NCBI GenBank assembly: GCA_014649355.1
Contig: BMSW01000027.1
Coordinates: 1-56,796, forward strand
Length of the DNA: 56,796 nucleotides
DNA from: Streptomyces althioticus
GTDB taxonomy: Bacteria > Actinomycetota > Actinomycetes > Streptomycetales > Streptomycetaceae
Direction: 5' to 3'
Shown: in pieces, positions 41,231-50,222 of the stretch
Layout of the letters: each line of letters begins with the position of its first letter
Numbering within the stretch: position 1 is the stretch's first letter
Program-made: the position numbers and the translations under genes
The notes under the pieces: generated by a model
Told to the model about the DNA's origin: nothing
The model's input: the letters and a program-made list of their open reading frames with translations, nothing else
The model's database searches: none

Positions 41231-42025
41231 GTGTCCAGCTCCGACATCTTCATCGGCGAGACCATTGGTACCGCCATACTCATCCTGCTCGGCGGCGGTG
41301 TGTGTGCCGCCGTGACGCTCAAGGCCTCCAAGGCCCGTAACGCCGGCTGGCTCGCCATCGCCTTCGGCTGGGGCTTCGCCGTCCTGACGGGCGCCTACAT
41401 AGCCGGGCCGATCTCCGGCGCCCATCTGAACCCGGCCGTGACCCTCGCGCTCGCCATCAAGGACGGCGGGTGGGCCAACGTTCCGACCTACTTCGCCGCG
41501 CAGATCCTCGGCGCGATGATCGGCGCCACGCTGGTGTGGCTGGCGTACTACGGCCAGTTCCAGGCCCACCTGACCGACAAGGAGATCGTCGGCGGTCCGG
41601 GCGCCCAGACGACGTCCGCCAAGGCCGTCGAGGCGCAGGAGAAGGGCGCGGGCCCGGTGCTCGGCGTCTTCTCCACGGGTCCGGAGATCCGGCACACGGT
41701 GCAGAACCTCGCCACGGAGATCATCGGCACCTTCGTGCTGCTGCTCGCCATCCTGACGCAGGGCCTGAACGACGCGGGCAACGGCCTCGGCGCGCTGGGC
41801 GGTCTGATCACGGCGCTCGTGGTCGTCTCGATCGGTCTGTCGCTCGGCGGCCCGACCGGTTACGCCATCAACCCCGCCCGTGACCTCGGCCCGCGCATCG
41901 TCCACGCCCTGCTGCCGCTGCCCAACAAGGGCGGCTCCGACTGGTCGTACGCCTGGGTCCCGGTGGCCGGTCCGCTGATCGGCGGCGCCATCGCGGCCGG
42001 CGTCTACAACGTCGCCTTCGCATAG
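41231..42025 (+). CDS. glpF: Glycerol uptake facilitator GlpF (GylC)
   Basis: 264-residue aquaglyceroporin that lets glycerol diffuse into the cell. Both pore motifs are present: HLNPAVTLA (Asn67) and AINPARDLGPR. There are six membrane helices, and the residue after the second motif is Asp (NPARD), typical for glycerol facilitators rather than strict water channels. Start is GTG at 41231 with AAAGGAG upstream. It leads the operon, with glpK 83 bases downstream. Confidence 0.96.
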   Translation: MSSSDIFIGETIGTAILILLGGGVCAAVTLKASKARNAGWLAIAFGWGFAVLTGAYIAGPISGAHLNPAVTLALAIKDGGWANVPTYFAAQILGAMIGATLVWLAYYGQFQAHLTDKEIVGGPGAQTTSAKAVEAQEKGAGPVLGVFSTGPEIRHTVQNLATEIIGTFVLLLAILTQGLNDAGNGLGALGGLITALVVVSIGLSLGGPTGYAINPARDLGPRIVHALLPLPNKGGSDWSYAWVPVAGPLIGGAIAAGVYNVAFA

Positions 42026-42108
42026 ATGACCGCATCGCCTCGCACCGCGATCGTTGTAGAAGCGCCGTACCCACTGCCCCGTAACCAAGGAACGTTCAGG
42101 AGCACACC

Positions 42109-43647
42109 GTGACCGACGCCCACACCGCCGGCCCGTTCATCGCCGCGATCGACCAGGGCACCACCTCGTCCCGCTGCATCGTCTTCGACCGCGACGGGCG
42201 CATCGTCTCCGTCGACCAGAAGGAGCACGAGCAGATCTTCCCCAAGCCCGGCTGGGTGGAGCACGACGCCACCGAGATCTGGGCGAACGTCCAGGAGGTG
42301 GTCGCCGGCGCCGTCGCCAAGGCCGGCATCACCCGGGACGACATCAAGGCCATCGGCATCACCAACCAGCGCGAGACCACCGTGCTGTGGGACAAGAACA
42401 CCGGTGAGCCGGTCCACAACGCGATCGTCTGGCAGGACACTCGCACCGACGCCCTCTGCCGTGAGCTGGGCCGCAACGTCGGCCAGGACCGCTTCCGCCG
42501 CGAGACCGGCCTGCCCCTGGCCTCCTACTTCGCCGGTCCCAAGGCGCGCTGGCTGCTCGACAACGTCGAGGGTCTGAAGGAGCGTGCGGAGGCGGGCGAC
42601 ATTCTTTTCGGCACCATGGACACATGGGTCATCTGGAACCTTACGGGCGGAACGGACGGCGGCCGGCACGTCACCGACGTCACCAACGCCTCCCGCACCA
42701 TGCTGATGAACCTGCACACGATGCAGTGGGACGCGAAGATCGCCGAGTCGATCGGCGTCCCGACGCCGATGCTGCCGGAGATCCGGTCCTCCGCCGAGGT
42801 CTACGGCGAGATCAAGGGCGGCAAGCTGGGCGACCTGCTCGGCGGCATCCCGGTCGCCTCGGCGCTCGGCGACCAGCAGGCGGCGCTGTTCGGCCAGACC
42901 TGCTTCGCCGAGGGCGAGACCAAGTCGACCTACGGCACCGGCACCTTCATGGTGATGAACACCGGCGACAAGATCATCAACTCCTACAGCGGTCTGCTGA
43001 CCACGGTCGGCTACAAGATCGGCGACCAGGACACGGTCTACGCCCTGGAGGGCTCGATCGCCGTCACCGGTTCGCTGGTGCAGTGGATGCGCGACCAGAT
43101 GGGCCTGATCTCCACCGCCGCCGAGATCGAGACCCTGGCGCTGTCCGTCGAGGACAACGGCGGCGCCTACTTCGTGCCGGCCTTCTCCGGTCTGTTCGCC
43201 CCGTACTGGCGCTCCGACGCCCGCGGTGTGATCGCCGGCCTCACCCGGTACGTCACCAAGGCGCACCTCGCGCGCGCCGTCCTGGAGGCCACCGCCTGGC
43301 AGACGCGGGAGATCGCCGACGCCATGACGAAGGACTCCGGCGTGGAGCTCGCCGCCCTCAAGGTCGACGGCGGCATGACCTCCAACAACCTGCTGATGCA
43401 GACCCTCGCCGACTTCGTGGACGCCCCCGTGGTGCGCCCGATGGTCGCCGAGACCACCTGCCTCGGCGCCGCCTACGCCGCCGGCCTGGCCGTCGGCTTC
43501 TGGAACAGCACCGACGACCTGCGCGCCAACTGGCGCAGGGCCGCCGAGTGGACCCCCCGCATGGACGCGGACACCCGCGACCGTGAGTACAAGAGCTGGC
43601 TCAAGGCCGTCGAGCGGACCATGGGCTGGCTCGAGGACGAGGAGTAG
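42109..43647 (+). CDS. glpK: Glycerol kinase GlpK (GylA)
   Basis: Phosphorylates glycerol to glycerol-3-phosphate with ATP, trapping it in the cell. 512 residues, FGGY carbohydrate kinase family. The phosphate-binding motif AIDQGTTSSR is at residues 10-19, and the FGGY signature region includes STYGTGTFMVMNTG. The GTG start has AAGGAACG about ten bases before it. GlpD follows 7 bases after the stop, showing tight coupling. Confidence 0.97.
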   Translation: MTDAHTAGPFIAAIDQGTTSSRCIVFDRDGRIVSVDQKEHEQIFPKPGWVEHDATEIWANVQEVVAGAVAKAGITRDDIKAIGITNQRETTVLWDKNTGEPVHNAIVWQDTRTDALCRELGRNVGQDRFRRETGLPLASYFAGPKARWLLDNVEGLKERAEAGDILFGTMDTWVIWNLTGGTDGGRHVTDVTNASRTMLMNLHTMQWDAKIAESIGVPTPMLPEIRSSAEVYGEIKGGKLGDLLGGIPVASALGDQQAALFGQTCFAEGETKSTYGTGTFMVMNTGDKIINSYSGLLTTVGYKIGDQDTVYALEGSIAVTGSLVQWMRDQMGLISTAAEIETLALSVEDNGGAYFVPAFSGLFAPYWRSDARGVIAGLTRYVTKAHLARAVLEATAWQTREIADAMTKDSGVELAALKVDGGMTSNNLLMQTLADFVDAPVVRPMVAETTCLGAAYAAGLAVGFWNSTDDLRANWRRAAEWTPRMDADTRDREYKSWLKAVERTMGWLEDEE

Positions 43648-43654
43648 AACCGCC

Positions 43655-45271
43655 ATGACCACCCAAGCCACCCTGCAGTCCGTACCTGCCCTGGGGACGC
43701 ACCCGGCGTCCGGCCCGAACCCGAGCCGTGCCGAGACCCGGGAGCAGCTCTCCAAGGCGTCGTACGACCTCCTCGTCATCGGCGGCGGCATCCTGGGCAT
43801 CTCCACGGCCTGGCACGCCGCGCAGTCCGGTCTCAGGGTGGCTCTGGTGGACGCCGGTGACTTCGCCGGAGCCACCTCCTCCGCCTCCTCCAAGCTGCTC
43901 CACGGCGGTCTGCGCTACCTGCAGACCGGCGCGGTGAAGCTGGTGGCGGAGAACCACTTCGAGCGCCGTGCGGTCTCCCGCCAGGTGGCCCCCCACCTGG
44001 CGAACCCGCTCACGTTCTACCTCCCCGTGTACAAGGGCGGGCCGCACGGCGCGGCGAAGCTCGGGGCCGGCGTCTTCGCCTACTCGGCGCTGTCGGCCTT
44101 CGGTGACGGTGTCGGCCACCTGCTGTCGCCGGCGAAGGCCGCGCAGGACGTGCCGGAGCTGCGCACCGACAACCTCAAGGCCGTGGCCGTGTACGGCGAC
44201 GACCAGATGAACGACGCGCGCATGGCGCTGATGACGGTCCGCGCGGCGGCCGACTCGGGCGCGGTCGTCCTCAACCACGCCGAGGTGACGGGCCTGCGCT
44301 TCACCAAGGGCCGGGTCACCGGCGCCGAGCTGCGCGACCGCCTCTCCGGCGACGAGTTCGGCGTCAACGCCCGCCTGGTGCTGAACGCCACCGGCCCGTG
44401 GGTGGACCACCTGCGGCGCATGGAGGACCCGGACGCCGCTCCGTCCATCCGGCTGTCGAAGGGCGCGCACCTGGTCCTGAAGCGCACCGCCCCGTGGAAG
44501 GCCGCGCTGGCCACGCCGATCGACAAGTACCGGATCACCTTCGCCCTCCCCTGGGAGGACATGCTGCTGCTCGGCACCACCGACGAGGAGTACGAGGGCG
44601 ACCCGGCGGACGTCGCGGTGAACGAGAAGGACATCGCGCAGATACTCGACGAGGCCGCGTTCTCCATCCGCGACCAGCAGCTCGACCGTGACCTGATCAC
44701 GTACTCCTTCGCCGGTCTGCGGGTGCTGCCGGGCGGTCCCGGCGACACGGCCAAGGCCAAGCGGGAGACGGTGGTCACCGAGGGCCGCGGCGGGATGCTG
44801 TCCGTCGCGGGCGGCAAGTGGACCACGTTCCGCCACATCGGCCGCACGGTGATGCGCAAGCTCCAGGAGCTGCCCGGCCACCCGCTGGGCGAGGACTTCG
44901 AGCCGATCGGCGCGCTGCCGAAGAAGCTGCCGCTGCCGGGTGTGGCCAACCCGCGTGCCGTCGCCCACCGCCTGCTGGTGGACGGCCCGGCGCCCGGCCC
45001 GCGCATGGCCGCGGACACCGCCCGGCACCTGGCCACCCACTACGGGTCGCTGGCGTTCGACATCGCCCGGCTGGCGAACGAGGACCCGGCGCTGGCCCGC
45101 CGTGTCCACCCGGACGCGCCGGAAATCTGGGCGCAGGTCGTGTGGGCCCGGGACCACGAGTGGGCCGAGACGGCCGACGACGTGCTGCGCCGCCGTACCA
45201 CCCTGACCATCCGCGGCCTGGCCACGGACGAGGTCCGGGCGGACGTGCAGGAGCTGCTCGGCAAGAAGTGA
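43655..45271 (+). CDS. glpD: Glycerol-3-phosphate dehydrogenase GlpD (GylB)
   Basis: 538 residues, membrane-associated flavoenzyme that oxidises glycerol-3-phosphate to dihydroxyacetone phosphate and passes electrons to quinone. The FAD-binding Rossmann motif DLLVIGGGILGISTAWHAA (GxGxxG-type) begins near residue 38, and SSASSKLLHGGLRYL is the classic GlpD signature. The C-terminal helical domain is complete. I chose the ATG at 43655, with GAGGAG upstream inside the end of glpK. No gylX-like gene follows; two strong hairpins end the operon. Confidence 0.96.
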   Translation: MTTQATLQSVPALGTHPASGPNPSRAETREQLSKASYDLLVIGGGILGISTAWHAAQSGLRVALVDAGDFAGATSSASSKLLHGGLRYLQTGAVKLVAENHFERRAVSRQVAPHLANPLTFYLPVYKGGPHGAAKLGAGVFAYSALSAFGDGVGHLLSPAKAAQDVPELRTDNLKAVAVYGDDQMNDARMALMTVRAAADSGAVVLNHAEVTGLRFTKGRVTGAELRDRLSGDEFGVNARLVLNATGPWVDHLRRMEDPDAAPSIRLSKGAHLVLKRTAPWKAALATPIDKYRITFALPWEDMLLLGTTDEEYEGDPADVAVNEKDIAQILDEAAFSIRDQQLDRDLITYSFAGLRVLPGGPGDTAKAKRETVVTEGRGGMLSVAGGKWTTFRHIGRTVMRKLQELPGHPLGEDFEPIGALPKKLPLPGVANPRAVAHRLLVDGPAPGPRMAADTARHLATHYGSLAFDIARLANEDPALARRVHPDAPEIWAQVVWARDHEWAETADDVLRRRTTLTIRGLATDEVRADVQELLGKK

Positions 45272-45279
45272 CGGCGCCC

Positions 45280-45352
45280 GCGCCGGCTCCCCCGCACGGG
45301 AGCCGGCGCGCGGTGAGGGGCGGCCCGCGCCGACGGGCCGCCCCTCACCGCG
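45280..45352 (+). terminator. Tandem terminators after glpD
   Basis: The first stem, GCGCCGGCTCCC (45280-45291) with GGGAGCCGGCGC (45298-45309), is 12 bp. The second, arms 45309-45326 and 45335-45352, is a perfect 18 bp. They adjoin and start eight bases after the glpD stop, a firm end to the glycerol operon. Confidence 0.85.
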
Positions 45353-45453
45353 TTCCGCGGTCCGCCGCGCGGGGTGTTTCCCGCCGCCGTGCGGGGCAGT
45401 GATGGGGCACTCCCCTTGTGCGGGGAGCTGCGGGAGCCCCCGCGGACACGCCG

Positions 45454-45459
45454 TAAGGT
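45454..45459 (+). promoter_or_regulatory. Candidate -10 element of the PAC2 gene
   Basis: TAAGGT, the same hexamer seen before the RecB-family gene, lies 38 bases before the start. A GGAAGGAG ribosome site lies between, so this transcript would have a short leader. No firm -35 is visible. Confidence 0.35.
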
Positions 45460-45497
45460 TGGTGCGTACGCGAGGGCACGTCGGAAGGAGGCGCTGG

Positions 45498-46493
45498 GTG
45501 ATCGAGCTCGAGGGGGTTCCCGAGCTGATCGACCCGGTCATGGTGGCCGCGTTCGAGGGCTGGAACGACGCCGGTGACGCCGCTTCCACCGCGGTCGCGC
45601 ATCTGGACAGGGAGTGGAAGGGCGAGGTGTTCGCGGCGCTCGACGCCGAGGACTACTACGACTTCCAGGTCAACCGCCCCACGGTGTTCCTGGAGAACGG
45701 CGTGCGGAAGATCACCTGGCCGACGACGCGGCTGTCGGTGGTGAGGGTGGGCGGCGAGAAACCGCGCGACCTGGTGCTGGTGCGCGGCATCGAACCGTCC
45801 ATGCGCTGGCGCTCGTTCTGCAACGAGATCCTCGGCTTCGCCCACGAGCTGGGCGTGGAGCTGGTGGTGGTGCTGGGCGCGCTGCTCGGTGACACCCCGC
45901 ACACCCGTCCGGTCCCGATCAGCGGGACCACGTCCGACCCGGACCTGGCCCGCCGCATGGATCTCGAGGAGACCAAGTACGAGGGTCCCACGGGCATCGT
46001 CGGCATCCTCCAGGAGGCGTGCACGCACGCGGGCGTGCCCGCGGTGTCGCTGTGGGCGGCCGTCCCGCACTACGTGTCGCAGCCGCCCAACCCGAAGGCG
46101 ACGCTGGCGCTGCTGAACCGGCTCGAGGACCTGATCGACGTGCGCATCCCGCTGGGCGAGCTGCCCGAGGACGCGCGCGCCTGGCAGGTGGGCGTGGACC
46201 AGCTGGCCGCGGAGGACAGCGAGGTCGCCGAGTACGTGCAGACGCTGGAGGAGGCGCGGGACACCGCCGAGCTGCCGGAGGCGTCCGGTGAGGCGATCGC
46301 CCGGGAGTTCGAGCGCTATCTGAGGCGGCGTGACGGGGCGTCGGGTCCGCCCGGGCCGCCGGGCGGTCATGCCACCGCCGAGGGGGGCGACGGCGGGCCG
46401 TCGTACCGGCGGGACGGGCCGGGACGGTCCCGGCCGTCCAAGCCGCCTCGTCGGGAGGCGGATCAGGACGGCGACGAGTCGTCCGAGGAGTGA
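45498..46493 (+). CDS. PAC2-family protein
   Basis: 331 residues. The PAC2 fold is shared with eukaryotic proteasome assembly chaperone 2 and archaeal PbaA-type proteins. Recognisable parts are VMVAAFEGWNDAGDAASTAV, LVLVRGIEPSMRWRSFC, and the GTTSDPDLARR and YEGPTGIVGIL loops. The last 60 residues are polar and disordered (Pro/Gly/Arg/Asp). A proteasome role has not, to my knowledge, been shown in actinobacteria, but the gene is in the same chromosomal block as pup and prcBA in Mycobacterium too (Rv2125). The GTG at 45498 has a good GGAAGGAG site. Confidence 0.9.
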   Translation: MIELEGVPELIDPVMVAAFEGWNDAGDAASTAVAHLDREWKGEVFAALDAEDYYDFQVNRPTVFLENGVRKITWPTTRLSVVRVGGEKPRDLVLVRGIEPSMRWRSFCNEILGFAHELGVELVVVLGALLGDTPHTRPVPISGTTSDPDLARRMDLEETKYEGPTGIVGILQEACTHAGVPAVSLWAAVPHYVSQPPNPKATLALLNRLEDLIDVRIPLGELPEDARAWQVGVDQLAAEDSEVAEYVQTLEEARDTAELPEASGEAIAREFERYLRRRDGASGPPGPPGGHATAEGGDGGPSYRRDGPGRSRPSKPPRREADQDGDESSEE

Positions 46494-46499
46494 CGTGAC

Positions 46500-46542
46500 G
46501 TGAAGAGGGGCCCCGTTTCTGGGAAACGGGGCCCCTCTTCAC
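46500..46542. terminator. 19-bp perfect bidirectional terminator
   Basis: Arms 46500-46518 and 46524-46542 pair perfectly with loop CTGGG. It begins seven bases after the PAC2 stop and lies between converging genes. The T/A at the base of each arm gives a short U-run on either strand. Confidence 0.87.
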
Positions 46543-46578
46543 TGTTCTTCGTCGGGTGCGGCGCCGTTGTGGCTGGTC

Positions 46579-46598
46579 GCGCAGTTTCCCGCGCCCCT
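46579..46598 (-). repeat. Inverted copy of the dispersed intergenic repeat
   Basis: On the minus strand this reads AGGGGCGCGGGAAACTGCGC, one mismatch from the copies at 35-54 and 103-122. It lies 13 bases after the mshC stop codon. Similarity continues beyond the 20 bases on the GC-rich side. Confidence 0.68.
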
Positions 46599-46611
46599 TC
46601 AGGGCGTTTTC

Positions 46612-47841
46612 CTAGAGGGCGACTCCCAGCAGGGCGTCCACGGCGCGGGAGACCACGCCGGGGGCGCCGGGGTCGGTGCCGCCCTGCTGTTCCTGGAGGA
46701 CCGTCCAGCGGTCCACCGCGGCGAGCGCGGCCGGGGCGTTCAGGTCGTCCGCGAGGGCGTCGCGGATCTCCTCGACGAGCGCCTCGGCGGGCGGGCCGTC
46801 GGGGCGGGAGACCGCGGCGCGGTAGTGGTCGAGGCGGGTCACGGCGTCCTGGAGGACCTGGTCGGTCCACTCCCAGTCGGAGCGGTAGTGATGGGCGAGG
46901 AGCGCCAGGCGGATGGCCGCCGGGTCGACGCCCTCCCGCCGCAGCTGGGAGACGAAGACCAGATTGCCCTTGGACTTGGACATCTTCTCGCCGTGCAGGG
47001 CGACCATGCCGGCGTGCACGTACGCCTTGGCCATCGGGTACTCGCCGGTGAGCACCTGGGCGTGCGAGGCGCCCATCTCGTGGTGCGGGAAGACCAGGTC
47101 GGAGCCGCCGCCCTGGATGTCGAAGGTCATGCCCAGGTGGTCGAGGGCGATGGCCACGCACTCGATGTGCCAACCGGGCCGGCCGCGACCGAGCGAGCCG
47201 CCGTCCCAGCTCGGCTCGCCCTCACGGGCGGCCATCCAGAGCATCGGGTCGACGGGGTTCTTCTTGCCCGGGCGGTCCGGGTCGCCGCCGCGTTCGGCGG
47301 ACAGCATCCGCATGGCGGCCGCGTCCAGGCGGGAGACCTGGCCGAAGTGCCGGTCGGACTCGACGGAGAAGTAGATGTCGCCGTCGATCTCGTAGGTGGC
47401 GCCGAGCTCACGGAGCCGCTCGACGATCGGGACGATGCCGGGTATGGCCTCGACCGCGCCTATGTAGTGCCGGGGCGGCAGCATCCGCAGGGCCGTCATG
47501 TCCTCGCGGAACAGGGCGGTCTCCTGCTCGGCGAGCGCGGTCCAGTCGACGCCATCGCGCTCGGCCCGCTCCAGCAGCGGGTCGTCGACGTCGGTGACGT
47601 TCTGGACGTAGTGAACCTGCCGCTTGTTGTCGAGCCACACGCGCTGCACCAGGTCGAACGCGTTGTAGGTCGCCGCGTGTCCGATGTGGGTGGCGTCGTA
47701 GGGCGTGATGCCGCAGACGTAGAGACGGGCGACGGGGCCGGGGTCGAGGGTGACAGGACCGTCGGTCGCGGTGTCGTGGATCCTCAGGTCGCGGCCCTGA
47801 CCGGGCAGGGCGGGGACTTCGGAAGCGGGCCAGGCATGCAT
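46612..47841 (-). CDS. mshC: Mycothiol ligase MshC
   Basis: Joins cysteine to GlcN-inositol using ATP, the third step of mycothiol synthesis. 409 residues, related to cysteinyl-tRNA synthetase but short. CGITPYDATHIGHA contains the HIGH motif and the first zinc-ligand Cys; GWHIECVAIALDHLG and FPHHEMG supply more zinc ligands; the KMSKS loop is intact (EKMSKSKGN). The short C-terminal helical domain lacks a tRNA-binding extension, which separates it from CysS. Start is ATG at 47841. Confidence 0.96.
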   Translation of the reverse strand: MHAWPASEVPALPGQGRDLRIHDTATDGPVTLDPGPVARLYVCGITPYDATHIGHAATYNAFDLVQRVWLDNKRQVHYVQNVTDVDDPLLERAERDGVDWTALAEQETALFREDMTALRMLPPRHYIGAVEAIPGIVPIVERLRELGATYEIDGDIYFSVESDRHFGQVSRLDAAAMRMLSAERGGDPDRPGKKNPVDPMLWMAAREGEPSWDGGSLGRGRPGWHIECVAIALDHLGMTFDIQGGGSDLVFPHHEMGASHAQVLTGEYPMAKAYVHAGMVALHGEKMSKSKGNLVFVSQLRREGVDPAAIRLALLAHHYRSDWEWTDQVLQDAVTRLDHYRAAVSRPDGPPAEALVEEIRDALADDLNAPAALAAVDRWTVLQEQQGGTDPGAPGVVSRAVDALLGVAL

Positions 47842-47953
47842 GTCACGAGCCTAACCGGACCGCGGTTCCGGATACGAACCGGAACGGGCCGTATGGCCGG
47901 GGAGGCGTTCTTGCGCGTCGCCGCGCCGTGTGCCTCACCGGCCTCCGTCACGG

Positions 47954-48787
47954 TCAGACCGGCGGCCAGGGGATGGCGGGCCAGCCGGTGCCCGGTTCCG
48001 GGTGGGTGCCCGAGGTGAGCAGGGCGTCCACGCGGGCGCGGGTGGCGTCGATCTCGGCGGGGGTGATCAGCGGGGTCAGGGCCGTGGTGAGCGGCCCGGA
48101 GGGCGTGAGGGCGTCCCTGAGGCCCTCGAGGACGTCCAGGGCCTCCTCGGGCAACGGCTCCCCCGCCCAGCCCCACAGGAGCGTGCGCAGCTTGTTCTCG
48201 GTGTTGAAGGTGACCCCGTGGTCGATGCCGTAGAGGCGGCCGTCGGCCGTGGGCAGCAGGTGTCCGCCCTTGCGGTCGGCGTTGTTGATCACCGCGTCGA
48301 GCACGGAGAGGCGGCGCAGCCGGTCGTCGTCGGCGTGCACCAGCAGCGCGGTGCGGCCCTCGCCGGCCTCGGCGAGGCCGATCGCCTTCCAGCCGGGCTC
48401 CGGCTCGTCGCCGTCCACCAGGGCGAGCAGTTCGGCGCCGGGCTCGGTCTCGATCCACAGCTGGCACATGCCCTCGCCGTACGGGCCGTCGCGCAGCACG
48501 GTGGGTGGCACCAGGTCCCAGCCGGTCGCCCGGGACACCTCGTACGCGGCGGCCTCGCGCCCGGCCAGGGTGCCGTCGGGGAAGTCCCACAGGGGCCGCT
48601 CCCCCGCGACGGGTTTGTAGACGCAGGCCGCTTCGCGGTCCTCGTGGGTGACGGTGCAGTACAGCGCGGCGTTCGACGCCTCACGGATGCGTCCGCGCAC
48701 GGTGAGCTCGCCGCGGGCGAGCAGCTCGGCCGCGGCCGGGTCGGTGGCGGTCACGCTCCGCGGCGGTATCCGTTCTGGCGCGGACAT
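47954..48787 (-). CDS. SCO1664-family kinase-fold protein, function unknown
   Basis: 277 residues. Distantly like phosphatidylinositol 3/4-kinases: VYKPVAGERPLWDFPDG holds the candidate nucleotide Lys, NNADRKGGH is the catalytic loop and YGIDHG the metal-binding motif. The family is conserved in actinobacteria near mshC and is named after SCO1664. Whether the target is a lipid, protein or small molecule is unknown. It overlaps the end of the DUF3090 gene by 37 bases, so the two are translationally linked. The ATG at 48787 gives the family length. Confidence 0.88.
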   Translation of the reverse strand: MSAPERIPPRSVTATDPAAAELLARGELTVRGRIREASNAALYCTVTHEDREAACVYKPVAGERPLWDFPDGTLAGREAAAYEVSRATGWDLVPPTVLRDGPYGEGMCQLWIETEPGAELLALVDGDEPEPGWKAIGLAEAGEGRTALLVHADDDRLRRLSVLDAVINNADRKGGHLLPTADGRLYGIDHGVTFNTENKLRTLLWGWAGEPLPEEALDVLEGLRDALTPSGPLTTALTPLITPAEIDATRARVDALLTSGTHPEPGTGWPAIPWPPV

Positions 48788-49341
48788 ACGTGTCCTTCCG
48801 GGTCGAGCGGGAGGCTGCACAGCGGGCACGGCGGCCGCCCCGCGTTGACGACGTCCAGGGCGCGCTTGGCGAAGGCCCGTGCCTGTGCGCCGGTGAGCAT
48901 GACGCGGAGCATCGGCGGGCCGTTCTCCTCGTCCTGGAGCAGCCGCTCCTCCGCCTCGGCGAGGTCCTCGTCGGAGTCGGCGTCCAGTTCGACGAGCGCC
49001 TGCGCCTCCACGATCATGCGCTGTTCCTCGCCGTCCCAGGCGAGCGCCATGGTGCCGACGCGGAACTCCTCCTCCACGGGGGTGTCCAGCGGCGCGGTGT
49101 CGGTGATCTCGGTCGGCGCCATGGCGGGCACCGCCGCGCTGCCGCCGCTGCGGCGCACCACCTCGTCGAGCAGCTCGTCCATCCGCTCGGCGAGCGCCGC
49201 GACCTGGGTCTTCTCCAGGGCCACGCTGGTCACCCGGGAGCCGGCGGTGGCCTGGAGGAAGAACGTACGGCGCCCTGGCAGTCCGACCGTGCCGGCCACG
49301 AAACGTTCCGGTTGGTCGTAGAGGAACACCTGACGGGACAC
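48751..49341 (-). CDS. DUF3090 protein, function unknown
   Basis: 196 residues. Start MSRQVFLYDQPERFVAGTVGLPGRRTFFLQ is diagnostic of the family. The C-terminus has CPLCSLPLDPEGHVC, a small zinc-binding knot (three Cys and one His). Acidic helices in the middle (DADSDEDLAEAEERLLQDEENG) may form contacts. It lies between a histidine phosphatase and the SCO1664-family gene; these are found together in actinobacteria. No function is known to me. Confidence 0.92.
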   Translation of the reverse strand: MSRQVFLYDQPERFVAGTVGLPGRRTFFLQATAGSRVTSVALEKTQVAALAERMDELLDEVVRRSGGSAAVPAMAPTEITDTAPLDTPVEEEFRVGTMALAWDGEEQRMIVEAQALVELDADSDEDLAEAEERLLQDEENGPPMLRVMLTGAQARAFAKRALDVVNAGRPPCPLCSLPLDPEGHVCPRQNGYRRGA

Positions 49342-49428
49342 GTCCTGTCTCCATTGAGAGTCGGGGAACGGGCGGTGGGTGGATCGCAGCGCAACTCTGC
49401 GGTCGCTTCACCCTACTGCGGGGAACGA

Positions 49429-50115
49429 TCACGGTGCGCCCGCGTCGCCCCCCACGGTGGCGTCGCCGGCCGGCGGCTCCTCGCGCGGCGCCAGGGACGC
49501 GAAGTCGCCGGTGTCGCCGAGCCGGAGGAGAAAGGGGCGCAGCCGGGTGTAACGGATCGCGGTGATGGAACACGGTTCGACGGAGATCCGCTGGAAGAGG
49601 TCGAGATGAAGTCCGAGGGCGTCCGCCACCAGGGACTTGATGATGTCGCCGTGCGAGCACATCAGGTACACGGCGTCGGGTCCGTGGTCGCGCTCCACGC
49701 GCGCGTTCCACTCGCGCACCGCTTCGGCGGCGCGCGTCTGCATGGCGCGCATGGACTCCCCGCCGGGGAAGGCCGCGGCGGACGGGTGCGCCTGCACGAC
49801 CTCCATGAGCGGCTCGTCCTTGAGCTCGGCGAGCTTGCGTCCGGTCCAGTCGCCGTAGTGGCACTCGCCGATGCGTTCGTCGGTGTGGTGGGCGAGGCCG
49901 GGGCGGGCCTGGAGCAGCGGGGCGACGGTCTCCCGGCAGCGGTCGAGCGGGCTGGTGACGACCTCGGCCAGCGGCAGCGGGGCGAGCCGTCCGGGCAGTG
50001 CGGCGGCCTGCGCGGTGCCGCGGTCGTCGAGGTGCACGCCGGGCGTCCAGCCGGCGAGCAGTCCCTCGGTGTTGGCGGTGGATCGTCCGTGCCGGACCAG
50101 GAGCAACGTGGGCAT
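49429..50115 (-). CDS. Histidine phosphatase (MSMEG_4193 type)
   Basis: 228 residues, phosphoglycerate mutase-like. LLLVRHGRSTAN at the N-terminus holds the phosphorylated His9 and Arg8; SPLDRCRET gives the second Arg; GECHYGDWTG and MCSHGDIIK supply Glu and the second His. It is likely a phosphatase acting on an unknown small substrate. The ATG at 50115 matches the normal family start and the upstream frame is noise. It heads the run phosphatase-DUF3090-SCO1664-mshC, all on the minus strand with small gaps. Confidence 0.9.
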   Translation of the reverse strand: MPTLLLVRHGRSTANTEGLLAGWTPGVHLDDRGTAQAAALPGRLAPLPLAEVVTSPLDRCRETVAPLLQARPGLAHHTDERIGECHYGDWTGRKLAELKDEPLMEVVQAHPSAAAFPGGESMRAMQTRAAEAVREWNARVERDHGPDAVYLMCSHGDIIKSLVADALGLHLDLFQRISVEPCSITAIRYTRLRPFLLRLGDTGDFASLAPREEPPAGDATVGGDAGAP

Positions 50116-50222
50116 GCCGCCCAGGGTAGGCGTACGGGCGTGTGCGGGAACCGGGGCATGAGGACGACAGCGGGACGGATACGGGACGGCAGACCGACTG
50201 CCGGGACGGGAGGACATGCTTC

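Noticed and set aside
45272..45497. A gylX gene after glpD
   Set aside because: The gap holds two terminators and no frame with coding character.
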